From: Fimbriimonadia bacterium
GTDB taxonomy: Bacteria > Armatimonadota > Fimbriimonadia > Fimbriimonadales > JABRVX01
Reading direction: 5' to 3'
Length of the DNA stretch: 64,000 bases
Assembly (NCBI GenBank): GCA_039961735.1
Contig: JABRVX010000008.1
Coordinates: 47,208-111,207 of the forward strand
Shown here: positions 53,923-63,918 of the stretch, one piece after another
Layout of the letters: each line of letters begins with the position of its first letter
How positions within the stretch are numbered: the first letter of the stretch is position 1
Translations under genes and position numbers: made by a program
The notes under the pieces: model-generated
The model's input: only the letters and a program-made list of their open reading frames with translations
Databases searched by the model: none
Told to the model about the DNA's origin: nothing

Positions 53923-54759
53923 TTGTCCAAGGCGCAGATCGGGGTGTTCGGTGGATCCGGCTTCTACTCGCTGTTGGAGGATGTGCAGGAAGCCAAGATT
54001 GACACTCCTTACGGACCCCCTAGCGACAGTGTCATGCTGGCGGAGGTAGGCGGCAAGCGGGTGGCGTTCCTTCCTCGTCACGGTCGGCACCACAGCATTC
54101 CCCCGCACCGGATCAACTATCGGGCCAACCTGTGGGCGATGAAGTCGCTGGGTGTAACCCGCATCATCAGTCCCTGTGCAGCAGGCAGTCTACAGCCGAA
54201 TGTCAAGCCAGGCGAGTTCGTGCTATGTGACCAGTTCGTAGACCGCACGTCTGGTCGCGCTGACACCTTTTTCGACGGCCCTATCACCACCCATGTCAGC
54301 CCCGCAGACACCTATTGTCCGGAGATGCGCTCACTGGCAACGGAGGTGATTCGATCTCATGGCATCGGGCTGCACGAGCAGGGAACGGTGGTAGTGATTC
54401 AGGGTCCGCGTTTCAGCACGAAGGCCGAGAGCCGGTGGTTCTCCGCCGCCGGGTGGGAAGTGATCAACATGACCCAGTACCCCGAGGCATACCTGGCTCG
54501 AGAGCTGGGTATGTGTGTGCTAAACATCTCGCTCATCACCGATTACGATTGCGGCTTGCACGAGGCGGGCATCGAACCTGTGACTGCAGAAGAGGTGGTT
54601 CGTGTATTCAATGAGAACTCGGCGCGGATCAAGCAAGTGGTATTGGACTTGATCGGTCGAATCCCGCCAGAGAGAGCGGCATGCGCCTGTGCCAAGGTGC
54701 ATGCCTTCAGTCGTGGCGACGGTGCATCGGCTTCAGACGCAGACGTACGACTAGTGTGA
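53923..54759 (+). CDS. mtnP: S-methyl-5'-thioadenosine phosphorylase
   Basis: Protein of 278 residues starting at TTG 53923 after a GGGAGGCGA site. Features are IGVFGGSGFYSLLE, VAFLPRHGRHHSIPPHRINY, ISPCAAGSLQPNVKPGEFV, VVIQGPRFSTKAESRWF and GWEVINMTQYPEAYLAREL, all of the MTAP/PNP class. It recycles methylthioadenosine from polyamine or ethylene-type pathways to adenine and MTR-1-P. It is divergent from the aspartic-protease-like gene, with a 53-base promoter region. Confidence 0.95.
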   Translation: MSKAQIGVFGGSGFYSLLEDVQEAKIDTPYGPPSDSVMLAEVGGKRVAFLPRHGRHHSIPPHRINYRANLWAMKSLGVTRIISPCAAGSLQPNVKPGEFVLCDQFVDRTSGRADTFFDGPITTHVSPADTYCPEMRSLATEVIRSHGIGLHEQGTVVVIQGPRFSTKAESRWFSAAGWEVINMTQYPEAYLARELGMCVLNISLITDYDCGLHEAGIEPVTAEEVVRVFNENSARIKQVVLDLIGRIPPERAACACAKVHAFSRGDGASASDADVRLV

Positions 54760-54763
54760 GACC

Positions 54764-55087
54764 ATGCGCATCGAGCCGATTCCCGAGTGGATTGACGAAG
54801 CGCGTTTCGGTCTCGTGCTGACAGTGACATGCGCACTGTGGACGGGAGTGCTCTCCACCCTCGCCGTTTCCCCTGTGCGCAGACGTCTCCTACGCCTAGC
54901 AGTTTTGGGTCCCATCTGCTATCTGACTTGGCGGGCCTACCTCGCTGCGCACCAGTGGTTGGATATCACCTCGGTGGCGGGTGTGCTGACGCTTGTCGCT
55001 GGGGCTCTTCTCCTCGGCGTGGCCGTCAGCTACTTCCTTTTCGACCGCCACTCCTTTTCCTCCGCAGTTCCTCGAGACCACGAGTAG
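54764..55087 (+). CDS. Small membrane protein of unknown function
   Basis: Protein of 107 residues starting four bases after mtnP. It has three hydrophobic segments (FGLVLTVTCALWTGVLSTLA, LAVLGPICYLTWRAYLAA, SVAGVLTLVAGALLLGVAVS). No family is recognised. Close spacing suggests co-transcription with mtnP. Confidence 0.5.
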   Translation: MRIEPIPEWIDEARFGLVLTVTCALWTGVLSTLAVSPVRRRLLRLAVLGPICYLTWRAYLAAHQWLDITSVAGVLTLVAGALLLGVAVSYFLFDRHSFSSAVPRDHE

Positions 55088-55295
55088 AGCACCCGAATCC
55101 TCGCCCAGCGATCTCACTTCCGAGCGGAGTAGGACTGCCGCGTCAGAATCTGCGGTTCGAGGATGCGGGACGAACAGTTCCCCCTGCAGACTCTGCGGAA
55201 CGGCAGAATCTCGAGCGGGGGGCAATCCCGATCGTCCGGTGGGCGCCCGGCGCCATTGACAATCCACCCGCACTTCGGGTAGGCCATACACGAGC

Positions 55296-55370
<75 letters not shown>

Positions 55371-55408
55371 GCCTCGCGTCATTCCGACGTCCCGCCGGTC
55401 GAGCCTCG

Positions 55409-56260
55409 TTACTCTTGTTCCAGCCTGGCAACCAGGTCGGCGAGCAACCCGCTGGCGCCGATGCGGAACCGGTCGGGTGTCAGCCACTCCGAACCGAGTT
55501 CGTACCGCACCAACTCGAGCCACTCGGCGGCTTGCTCCGCCGTCCGAATGCCTCCTGCCGGCTTCAGCCCGGCGTGAAAGCCACTCATCTCTGCGTAGGT
55601 GCGAATCGCATGAGCCATCGCCGCGCCGGCGGGCAGCGTCGCGTTGACCGCCTCCTTCCCCGTCGAGGTCTTGATGAAGTCCGCCCCCGCCATCAGCGCG
55701 GTCAACCCGGCGCGGAAGATCACCTCCGACTGGGCTAGTTCTCCGGTGGCGAGAATCACCTTCAGCTTGCGGTCCTTCACCGCATCGCGAAAGGCACGCA
55801 CCTCGTCATACAGTGACTGCCACTCACCACACAGTGCGTGTGAGCGGCGAATCACCACGTCAACCTCATGCGCCCCCAAGGCGACCGCCTCACGCACCTC
55901 CGACACACGGCATGGCAGGGGACTGAGGCCGTGTGGGAACCCCGCCGCCACCGTTGCCACGCTGACACCACTACCTGCCAATGCTTCCAACGCGAGAGGT
56001 ACGAAGACGGGATACACACACACGGCAGCCGGGCGAGGGATGTTAGTGCCTCTGCCCGCCGAAAGATCGCGCGCCTGTCGGCACAGTGCCGATACACGAT
56101 CTTCGGTGTCATCGCCCGACAGCGTCGTCAGGTCCAGGCAAGCGATGAGCAGCGTCACGTCCTGTGGCGTCAACGGTGCCTGATAGCTCTTTTCTTCTAC
56201 CACGCGCGCGCTGCGGTCGAGCCGGCCCCCATCGAACGCGATTCCCGGGTTCCGCTCCAC
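55409..56260 (-). CDS. deoC: Deoxyribose-phosphate aldolase
   Basis: Protein of about 283 residues from GTG 56260, one base after the nuoG stop; the upstream open frame overlaps nuoG and is not used. The Schiff-base Lys is in GADFIKTSTGKEAVNA, with AVCVYPVFVPLALEAL, VATVAAGFPHGL, HEVDVVIRRSHAL and GLKPAGGIRTAEQAAEW around it. This matches the class-2-like DeoC of about 260 residues. It breaks deoxyribose-5-phosphate to glyceraldehyde-3-phosphate and acetaldehyde. Confidence 0.93.
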   Translation of the reverse strand: MERNPGIAFDGGRLDRSARVVEEKSYQAPLTPQDVTLLIACLDLTTLSGDDTEDRVSALCRQARDLSAGRGTNIPRPAAVCVYPVFVPLALEALAGSGVSVATVAAGFPHGLSPLPCRVSEVREAVALGAHEVDVVIRRSHALCGEWQSLYDEVRAFRDAVKDRKLKVILATGELAQSEVIFRAGLTALMAGADFIKTSTGKEAVNATLPAGAAMAHAIRTYAEMSGFHAGLKPAGGIRTAEQAAEWLELVRYELGSEWLTPDRFRIGASGLLADLVARLEQE

Positions 56261-56261
56261 C

Positions 56262-58532
56262 CTACTTCTCGGCCTTGGCAGTAGGTAGGTGATAGGCGTC
56301 AACCGCCGGCTCGACAGCAACCCTGTGGGGTGCGATACGAGTGCCGTGCTCTCCGATCTTATGGTAAGTGCATTCGGCATAAGCGGGTACCAACCGAGCG
56401 ATTTCCGCCATGATGTCACCTGGTCCGAAGGGTGGTGTCATTCGGTGCATACGGAACAATAGCTCTGCGCACACTTGCCACGTGGCCTTGGCCGCCCCAA
56501 TCGGCTGCAACGCCTGATCGAAACGCTGCACCCGACCCTCTACGTTCGTGAAGGTGCCTGTCCGGTCCGCCCACGACTGTGCGGGCAAGAACACACTCGC
56601 GTACTGCGTGCATTCCGACTGCAAGAAGTGGTGTACGACCAGGTAGTCCACCTCTTCCAGCGCCCTCTCCGCCAGCGCGCGGTCTGGGAAGTCGGTGAGA
56701 GGATCGAAGCAGTTAAGGAACAGTGCACGGATGCGGTTTTCGGCACACGCTTGCAACACTCGCTCCGTGCCCATCCCGGCCTCTTCGGGGATCGTACCGC
56801 CCCAAGCTGCCTCGAAGTGCGCGCGCGATGAGGGGTCGCCCAGGTCCCGAAGACCGGGCAGGCTGTCCGGAAGAACGCCCATGTCCACGGCTCCGTGCGA
56901 ACCCGCATCGGGGAGTAGCCGATTCAGCGTGCCTCCCGTAAGCACGGCCAGGCTGAGGAGGCCGCCCTCGACCATCTCGGAAGACGCAGCCAGCGCCGAG
57001 CCATACAAGATGGCGCACGGCGCAGCCGACAGAGCCTCCGCGGCCCGCCGCAACGCCTCCGAGCTCACTCCGGTCTGCTCCGCGCAGCGGTCGGGAGTGA
57101 TGTCCGCCACGCTCTGCCGAAGAGCGGCGATACCTTTGATCCCATCGCATTCCGGTCGCCGTGCGAGGAGGTGCAGCAGGCCGCCGATGAGCCAGCTCTC
57201 GGTGCCCGCTCGGTAGCGCAGGCTCACCTCGGCAAAGTCCTCGACATCGTTGTACTCCGAGTGCGCACAGACCAAGCGCGCCCCATTCCGGAACCATGCT
57301 TTGCGCGTTCGCAGAAAGACGATGGGCGACTCGTCCGACAGGTCCGACCCGAAGACGAAGATAGACCCCGCGCGCTCCAACTCCGACAAAGATACCTGCA
57401 TACCGGGGCGACCCTGGGCTAGCACCGGCGAAGCTATCTCCGAGCGCGAGCTCGCCACTCGCCTGTGGTCCACGTTGTTCGACCCGAAGCCCCGCCGGAA
57501 CAGCTTCTGGAACATATAGGCGTCTTCCGTCGTCCCGAGTCCCCCACCAAGCCCCGCGATGCCGTTTGGGCCCGAAGTGACTACCCCGGTTTCGAAGGTG
57601 CGGATGATCTCTTCATAGGCGGTAAACCAGTCGGTAGCGACCAACGCCTCGCCTTTCCGGATCAGCGGTGTCGCCGGCCGGTCGGTATTGCGCAAGTATT
57701 GATGTCCAAACTTGCCCTTATCGCATGTCCAGTCTTCGTTCACTTCCGGGTTGGAGCGGCCCAGAATGCGCGACAATACCCCGCGCCGGTGGTCTAGCCA
57801 GATGTTGCAGCCATTCGAGCAGCCGGTGCACAGCGTCTTCGACGTGTGCAGGTCCCAGGGCCTTGCCCGGAAGCGATACTCCGTGCTGGTCAGCGCGCCC
57901 ACTGGGCATATCTCGATGGTGTTACCGCTGAACTTGCTCGTGAACTCCGTCATCTGGAAGGTGTTCGGCTGCATGTTGGCACCGCGGAAGAGCATCGCCA
58001 GCTGCCCGTCGCCGCTGATCTCCTCGGTGAAGCGGGTGCAGCGTCCGCACTGAATGCACCGCTCTAAGTCCAGCGTGACGTAGCGGCTGAGCGGAAACGC
58101 CTTGGGCAGGTGCCGCTTGACCTCGATGTAGCGACTGGTGCTGGGACCGTAGAACATGGTGTTGTTCTGAAGCGGGCACTCACCCCCCTTGTCGCAGATG
58201 GGGCAATCCAGGGGGTGGTTGATGAGCAGGAACTCCAGCACACCCTTGCGGTCTGCGGCCACGGTCGGGGTCTCGGTGTACACGACCATTCCCTTGCTCG
58301 CGGGCAGGGTGCAGGCGGTCTGCGGCTTCGGCATCATGCGTACGCTGCCGTCGTCCTGCCGAAAGCCGATCTCCACCAAGCACATCCGGCACATGCCGAC
58401 GGGCTTGAGAAGCGGATGATAGCAGAAGATCGGCACTTCCTTGCCGATCCTCTTGACCGCCTCGACGATCAACTCGCCTTCGGGGACTTCGACTTCGACG
58501 TCGTCAATGGTGATTCTGATGTTCTCGTTCAT
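56262..58532 (-). CDS. nuoG: NADH-quinone oxidoreductase subunit G (NuoG-type)
   Basis: Protein of 756 residues from ATG 58532. The N-terminal [2Fe-2S] domain has FCYHPLLKPVGMCRMCLVEI; next are CPICDKGGECPLQN and the 4Fe-4S pair RCIQCGRCTRF with EICPVGALTS. A further cluster, TLCTGCSNGCN, and the molybdopterin-oxidoreductase-like domain (DWTCDKGKFGHQYL, YASVFLPAQSWADRTGTFTN) complete the subunit. It lies between a GH4 gene and deoC, away from other nuo genes, which is unusual. It could belong to complex I encoded elsewhere or to a soluble formate/hydrogenase-type dehydrogenase. Confidence 0.9.
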   Translation of the reverse strand: MNENIRITIDDVEVEVPEGELIVEAVKRIGKEVPIFCYHPLLKPVGMCRMCLVEIGFRQDDGSVRMMPKPQTACTLPASKGMVVYTETPTVAADRKGVLEFLLINHPLDCPICDKGGECPLQNNTMFYGPSTSRYIEVKRHLPKAFPLSRYVTLDLERCIQCGRCTRFTEEISGDGQLAMLFRGANMQPNTFQMTEFTSKFSGNTIEICPVGALTSTEYRFRARPWDLHTSKTLCTGCSNGCNIWLDHRRGVLSRILGRSNPEVNEDWTCDKGKFGHQYLRNTDRPATPLIRKGEALVATDWFTAYEEIIRTFETGVVTSGPNGIAGLGGGLGTTEDAYMFQKLFRRGFGSNNVDHRRVASSRSEIASPVLAQGRPGMQVSLSELERAGSIFVFGSDLSDESPIVFLRTRKAWFRNGARLVCAHSEYNDVEDFAEVSLRYRAGTESWLIGGLLHLLARRPECDGIKGIAALRQSVADITPDRCAEQTGVSSEALRRAAEALSAAPCAILYGSALAASSEMVEGGLLSLAVLTGGTLNRLLPDAGSHGAVDMGVLPDSLPGLRDLGDPSSRAHFEAAWGGTIPEEAGMGTERVLQACAENRIRALFLNCFDPLTDFPDRALAERALEEVDYLVVHHFLQSECTQYASVFLPAQSWADRTGTFTNVEGRVQRFDQALQPIGAAKATWQVCAELLFRMHRMTPPFGPGDIMAEIARLVPAYAECTYHKIGEHGTRIAPHRVAVEPAVDAYHLPTAKAEK

Positions 58533-58627
58533 CCGGTGCTCCAACGTGTCTGGCCCAAGCAGCCACGAACATTGTGGCAGTCGGTCTCGCACCCGCGCAA
58601 ACCGTTCGGCGTCGCGTAGGACCCTGA

Positions 58628-59947
58628 TTACGCCCCGAATTGCGGAAGCCACGGGGCGAGGGCTGCGAACATCTCGTCCACCATCGCCCACACCTCCTCG
58701 GGATTGCACACCGCGGCGGTCAGCGGATCATGCAGCACCGCCAGCCGCACGAGCTGTTTGTTCCCCGTCAGCGCCGCCTCCACCGCCATCTCCTGCACCG
58801 AAATGCTGGCTCGGCAGGTGGCGGCGCACTGCATCGGCAAGTCCCCCACGTAGCAGGGATGAATGCCCGTCGAATCCACGATGCAGGGCAACTCGACCGT
58901 GCAGCCGTCCGGCAGATTGGTGATCAGTCCCGTGTTCTCCACGTTGAAACAGCCCCAGTAGCGCCGTCCTGTTTCCAGCGCCTCGATGATGTAGGAACCG
59001 TGTTCGCTCGATCGGGAGCCCAGAGCGATCTGGTCCAGCTCGCCCGATAGCCACTTCGGAAAGTTCTCGCGATACTCGTCTTGGCTCTCGCGGCAGCATC
59101 GCAGATATCCGCCAGTCTCTCCACCGATCCAGGTGGAATAATCCACCCACCGATCCTTCTCGGCAGGCCTCTTTCGGTACCACGGCACATACTCGCTCAA
59201 GTGTCCGTTGGACTCGGTGGAATAGTAGCCGAAGCGCTCCATCATGTCAATGCGTAGTGGCTCTGACTTCATCAGCTCCGGGTCGGCCTTGAAAGCTGCC
59301 AGTACGTCGTTCGTGCGATCCCCCCCGCGATGTGCCACCTTGATGAACCACGTTTGATGGTTGATGCCTGCACACACATACTCCAGTTCTTCGTACGGAA
59401 CGTCGAGAGCCTTGGCGATCTGCTTGGCTCCGCCTTGCACCCCGTGGCATAGCCCTACTACTCGGACGCCGCCCGCACGGCGCAAAGCCCAGCAGTTCAT
59501 CGCCATAGGGTTGGAGTAGTTGAGCAGCAAAGCGTTCGGGCACAGTTCTCGCATGTCACTCGCGATGTCCAGCAACACCGGGATGGTACGCAACGCGTAG
59601 AACACCCCGCCCGGTCCCAATGTGTCACCAACGCACTGATCCACACCGTATTTCAACGGGATTTCGATGTCGCGCGCGAACGCCTCCAACCCACCTACGC
59701 GAATTGTACATATCACGTAGTCTGCGCCCTCCAGCGCCACTCTCCGATCCGTCCCAGCATCCACGCGGGTAGGCAAGGCGTTGTCCGCCACCATCTTGCG
59801 GCACAACGCAACTGCCATGTCCACGGCTTCCTGCGATATGTCCATAAGGTGGAAGGTGCAATCTCTAAGCTCGGGCACGGCGAGAACGTCCATGAACAGC
59901 CTGCGGGTGAAACCGACGCTACCAGCACCGATCATCGCGATCTTCAT
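58628..59947 (-). CDS. Glycoside hydrolase family 4 (alpha-galactosidase/glucosidase-like)
   Basis: Protein of 439 residues. The N-terminal NAD-binding loop is KIAMIGAGSVGFTRRLFMDV. GH4 motifs are DYVICTIRVGGLEAFARD, GDTLGPGGVFYALRTIP, NYSNPMAMNCWAL, VVGLCHGVQGG (metal-binding Cys) and CAGINHQTWFIKV. GH4 enzymes open glycosidic bonds by an NAD/Mn redox mechanism. The substrate type (alpha-galactoside most likely) is inferred from overall similarity to MelA-like members. It is read towards nuoG, 95 bases away. Confidence 0.93.
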   Translation of the reverse strand: MKIAMIGAGSVGFTRRLFMDVLAVPELRDCTFHLMDISQEAVDMAVALCRKMVADNALPTRVDAGTDRRVALEGADYVICTIRVGGLEAFARDIEIPLKYGVDQCVGDTLGPGGVFYALRTIPVLLDIASDMRELCPNALLLNYSNPMAMNCWALRRAGGVRVVGLCHGVQGGAKQIAKALDVPYEELEYVCAGINHQTWFIKVAHRGGDRTNDVLAAFKADPELMKSEPLRIDMMERFGYYSTESNGHLSEYVPWYRKRPAEKDRWVDYSTWIGGETGGYLRCCRESQDEYRENFPKWLSGELDQIALGSRSSEHGSYIIEALETGRRYWGCFNVENTGLITNLPDGCTVELPCIVDSTGIHPCYVGDLPMQCAATCRASISVQEMAVEAALTGNKQLVRLAVLHDPLTAAVCNPEEVWAMVDEMFAALAPWLPQFGA

Positions 59948-60671
59948 GGTCCACCCTTTCTACGCCACGGCATAACTCCTGCACGGGGGAGACGCAGCCT
60001 ACGCTCGGGATCGGCCCAATCCACCATGCCGAGATTCTATAGATGGCTGTGGAGTGTCTCGACCATGGAAGGGTCGAACCGAACCATTTTGTGGCGGATG
60101 CCCCACGCAACCCGAGCCGGCTTTCGAGCCGGGATCACGCGGCATGCCGTGACGGGCAGGCCTCGCTCCCTGTAGATACACCGGAGACCACCGTTTCGAG
60201 CCCGGCGGCGTACTCCGGCGAAAGGCTCCGAAAGAACTTGGCAATCTCTTTTTTCTTGTTCCCCACCACCGGCGCGACGTTCCCGACCGACACCTGCAGA
60301 AAGCGCTTCGCCCCGATCGCCGTTCATGGTGCATAATCCCCTTTCGAAGGATGAGTTGTGGCCGGGGTCGGGCGTGCCTCGAGCGTGGGCTTGTCGATAT
60401 CGGCGGTCGAAGCCGCGGGATTGCTCATCGAGGCTCGAGGGCAAAGCGGGAAGGCTTCGGCAGTCCGTCGCGATCCGGTGTTATCCGGACCGGCAGAAGG
60501 CATCCATCGTTCCTGGTCCGCCCCGACCGCCTCTGGATTACCCAGAACCGGCACGACGGACTATGCGAGCATGAAGCCAGAATCTACAAGGGATGGCATA
60601 GAGACGAGCACTGATGCCGTATCGCCGGTAAGTCACAGCGAGTCACATAGGTAGGGTGGAACAGAGGCTAC
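59948..60671. other. 724-base intergenic region between GH4 and ileS; no gene recognised
   Basis: It contains the divergent promoters of the GH4 gene and ileS. Several open frames cross it, but none has a ribosome site with family features. A GGGTGGAAC at 60654-60662 resembles part of a T-box but acts more simply as the ileS ribosome site. No clear terminator-like stem is seen. Confidence 0.5.
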
Positions 60672-63416
60672 ATGGATTACCGTAAGACGCTAACACTTCC
60701 GAACCAAGAGTTCACCATCCCCATGCGCGCGGGGCTGCCCGCGCTCGAGCCGCGCATCCAAAAGCGGTGGGCCGACATGCGCCTTTACCACCGTATCCAG
60801 GAGCAGACGCGCGGCAGAAAGCCTTTCATCCTGCACGACGGTCCACCCTACACCAACTATCCCATCCACATCGGCACGGCGATGAATCGCGTGCTGAAGG
60901 ACTTCATCGTCAAGTTCCGCACGATGTCCGGCCATAACGTGCCCTTCATACCCGGCTTCGACAACCACGGAATGCCCATCGAGCAGGCTGTCATCCGCAA
61001 GTTCCGCGAGGAGGGAAGAACGCCTAGCAAGGTGGAGTTGTGCAAGGCATGCCGCGAGCACGCTGCCTACTACATTGGGCTGCAGACCGAGCAGTCGCAG
61101 CGTCTGGGGGTCTTCGGAGACTGGGAACGGCGCTACGCCAGTATGGACTTCCGCTACGAGGCGAAGCTGATCCGGGCATTCGGGGAACTGGTGGAGAAAG
61201 GGTACATCTACCGGGGGCAGAGGCCGGTCACCTGGTGCCCCGTGTGCACCACGGCGCTCGCGGAAGCGGAAGTGGAATACGAAGACCACGTCAGCGAGTC
61301 CATCTACGTGTCCTTCCCTCTGCTTGCGGACCCGAACAGGGTGCTGGCGGGTCGGAAGAACCCTTATGCGCTGATCTGGACCACCACCCCTTGGACCATT
61401 CCGGCCAACCTGGGCATTGCCGCGGCGAAAGACATGGAGTACTCCCTTGTCGAGGCGGGAGACCGAACCTACCTGTTGTACGCAGGACTGGTTCGGCCCG
61501 CAATGGAGGAGTGCGGCATCTCGGACTACCGCGAGGTCGGCGTCGTCAAAGGTTCGAAGCTGGAGGGCATGTCCTTCCGGCACCCCATCTTCGAGAGGCC
61601 TTCGGTGGTGGTATTCGCCGACTACATCAAGGCTGACGAAGGAACGGGCTTGGTTCACACGGCGCCCGGCCACGGCGCGGAGGACTTCTACACGGGGCAG
61701 GAGTACGGATTGGACATCCTGTGTCCGGTGGATGGCAACGGCGTTTTTACCTCGGAAGCAGGCGAGTTCGCGGGGTTGCCGATCGTGCCGGAGGGGAATG
61801 CTGCGGTTCTGAAGAGGCTGCGAGAGGAAGGCAATCTCCTCCACTATCACGAGTATGAGCACCAGTACCCGCACTGCTGGCGCTGCCACACGCCGCTCAT
61901 CTTTCGGGCGACTAACCAGTGGTTCCTGCGGATTGACCACCTGGGTCTTCGCGAGAAGATGCTCGAGGAGATCGAGAAGACCACCTGGTATCCCCCGCAG
62001 GCGAAGAACCGCATCTATGCGATGGTGGAGGGGCGCCCGGACTGGTGCTTGTCGCGCCAGCGCACGTGGGGCATCCCGATCCCTGCCTTCTACGCCCCGG
62101 GCAACCCCGAGCCACTGCTGGACAGGGACGCCATCGAGAAGGTCGCAGAGCTAGTAGAGCGGCAAGGCATCGAGGGCTGGTTCGAGGCCAAGCCCGAGGA
62201 GGTACTCGGAGACAGGGAGTACCTCGGCGTTCCGGCTGCAAAGCTGGAAAAGGAGACCGACATCCTGGACGTGTGGTTCGACTCGGGCTGCAGCCACTAC
62301 GTCGTCTTGGACAGCGGCTACTGGCCCGAACTCTCTTGGCCAGCAGACCTTTACATAGAAGGCTCGGACCAGCACCGTGGCTGGTTCAACACGTCGCTGA
62401 TTATCGGTTGCGCGCTGAAGGGTGGCGCGCCGTATCGTTCGGTGCTTACACACGGCTTCGTGCTGGACGCGGAGTACCGGAAGATGAGCAAGTCCGCCGG
62501 CAACGTGCTGGAGCCGATGGATGTCGCAGAGAAGTATGGTGCGGACATGTTGCGACTGTGGGCCGCGAACGTGTCGATCTTCGAGGACGTCGCAGCCTCG
62601 GAGGAACTGATTCAGCAGTACTCGGACGGCTTCCGGAAGGTCCGAAACACGCTGCGGTTCCTGATTGCCAACCTCGCAGACTACGACGAGAGTAAGACTG
62701 CTCCGCCACAGGAGATCGATCGCTGGGCGCTGCATCGGTGGAACCGAACCCTGGAGCAGGTCCGCTCGGCCCTCGAGCAATACGAGTTCCATCGTGCCTG
62801 GAATGCACTGTTAGTGTTTTGCACGCAAGACCTAAGCGCGTTCTACATGGACGTGACGAAGGATCGCCTTTACTGCGATGCGGCGGACTCGCCCGGAAGG
62901 CGCGGCTGTCAGGCCACCTACTTGGCGTTGGCATCGGCTCTCTGCCGTGCGTGCGCCCCCATCCTCCCCCATGCAATGGAGGAGGTGTGGGAGAAGCTGC
63001 CCCTGAGCAACAAGGAGGAGAGCGTTCATCTCGCGCCATTCCCTTCGCCCGAGTCGGACGGGCTCACCGCGGACGAGGAGAAGCGGTGGAACCTGATGCT
63101 CACTTGGCGCGATCGGGTGAACCTGCGGCTAGAGGAAGCCAAGAAGGCCGAGGTGGTGAAGGACACGCAGGAGTCGCTGGTGCGCTTCGGGCCGCCCATC
63201 GAGGAGAGGGTTCTGCCGGATTCCTGCCGCGATATCCTGCCCACCGTGTTCAAAGTGTCGGCGGTAGAGTGGTTGGAGCAGAACGCGGAGATCCAAGTGA
63301 TGCTCGCGCCGGGAGAAAAGTGTGAAAGGTGCTGGCTCCGCCGAACCGATGTGGGTGCCGATGTCGAGCATCCGACTCTGTGCGGCCGATGCGCAGGGGT
63401 GGTAAAGGCGTGTTAG
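60672..63416 (+). CDS. ileS: Isoleucyl-tRNA synthetase
   Basis: Protein of 914 residues, class I synthetase. The HIGH-type signature is PIHIGTAMN (H66-T69) and KMSKS is at about 604-608 (RKMSKSAGNVLEP). The editing-domain region TTTPWTIPANLGIA and the ALIWTTTPWT context are normal, as is EGSDQHRGWFNTSL. The C-terminal zinc finger CERCWLRR with CGRC is present, so this is the bacterial type-1 form. lspA follows within 16 bases. Confidence 0.97.
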   Translation: MDYRKTLTLPNQEFTIPMRAGLPALEPRIQKRWADMRLYHRIQEQTRGRKPFILHDGPPYTNYPIHIGTAMNRVLKDFIVKFRTMSGHNVPFIPGFDNHGMPIEQAVIRKFREEGRTPSKVELCKACREHAAYYIGLQTEQSQRLGVFGDWERRYASMDFRYEAKLIRAFGELVEKGYIYRGQRPVTWCPVCTTALAEAEVEYEDHVSESIYVSFPLLADPNRVLAGRKNPYALIWTTTPWTIPANLGIAAAKDMEYSLVEAGDRTYLLYAGLVRPAMEECGISDYREVGVVKGSKLEGMSFRHPIFERPSVVVFADYIKADEGTGLVHTAPGHGAEDFYTGQEYGLDILCPVDGNGVFTSEAGEFAGLPIVPEGNAAVLKRLREEGNLLHYHEYEHQYPHCWRCHTPLIFRATNQWFLRIDHLGLREKMLEEIEKTTWYPPQAKNRIYAMVEGRPDWCLSRQRTWGIPIPAFYAPGNPEPLLDRDAIEKVAELVERQGIEGWFEAKPEEVLGDREYLGVPAAKLEKETDILDVWFDSGCSHYVVLDSGYWPELSWPADLYIEGSDQHRGWFNTSLIIGCALKGGAPYRSVLTHGFVLDAEYRKMSKSAGNVLEPMDVAEKYGADMLRLWAANVSIFEDVAASEELIQQYSDGFRKVRNTLRFLIANLADYDESKTAPPQEIDRWALHRWNRTLEQVRSALEQYEFHRAWNALLVFCTQDLSAFYMDVTKDRLYCDAADSPGRRGCQATYLALASALCRACAPILPHAMEEVWEKLPLSNKEESVHLAPFPSPESDGLTADEEKRWNLMLTWRDRVNLRLEEAKKAEVVKDTQESLVRFGPPIEERVLPDSCRDILPTVFKVSAVEWLEQNAEIQVMLAPGEKCERCWLRRTDVGADVEHPTLCGRCAGVVKAC

Positions 63417-63432
63417 TATCCGGGAGTCGCTC

Positions 63433-63918
63433 GTGAACCGCCACGGTATGGCAATCGCAGTGTTCGCGATCAGTGTGGCGTTGGACCGCGTCGTGAAGCT
63501 TTGGGCGCAGTCGGCGCTTGCCGAGCATCAGTCCATTCCTGCGATTCCAGGAGTGCTGTACATCACGCTCACATACAACACGGGAATTGCATTCGGGATG
63601 CTGCAGAATGCACAGTGGCTGACCGTACCGGTGAGTGCACTAGTCATAGCGGGCGCGTTCGTCGTCTACCTGCGGTTACCGGCGAAGGACAGGTTCTCCG
63701 CCGTGGCCCTATCCATGCTGTTGGGTGGAGCGGTGGCCAATCTGTATGATCGCATCGTGCACGGACGGGTCACCGACATGTTCGACCTGCGCTGGTGGCC
63801 GGTCTTCAACATTGCTGATAGCCTCATCTGCGTCGCGATCGTGCTGTTAGTGGCGCGGGCGCTGTTCGCGCCACACCAGAAGCAGGAGACGGCCGTCCGA
63901 CCCGGCGAGTCGGGATGA
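63433..63918 (+). CDS. lspA: Lipoprotein signal peptidase (signal peptidase II)
   Basis: Protein of 161 residues with a GTG start. It has four membrane helices. The catalytic aspartates are in AVANLYDRIVHGRVTDMFD and WPVFNIADSLI; TYNTGIAFGML is also conserved. It removes the signal peptide of prolipoproteins at the cytoplasmic membrane. The ileS-lspA order is common. The stop overlaps the next start (ATGA). Confidence 0.96.
   Translation: MNRHGMAIAVFAISVALDRVVKLWAQSALAEHQSIPAIPGVLYITLTYNTGIAFGMLQNAQWLTVPVSALVIAGAFVVYLRLPAKDRFSAVALSMLLGGAVANLYDRIVHGRVTDMFDLRWWPVFNIADSLICVAIVLLVARALFAPHQKQETAVRPGESG

Noticed and set aside
60560..60671. T-box riboswitch before ileS
   Set aside because: A GGGTGGAAC string resembles the T-box core, but the CCGCG part, stem I with an Ile specifier and an antiterminator cannot be built.
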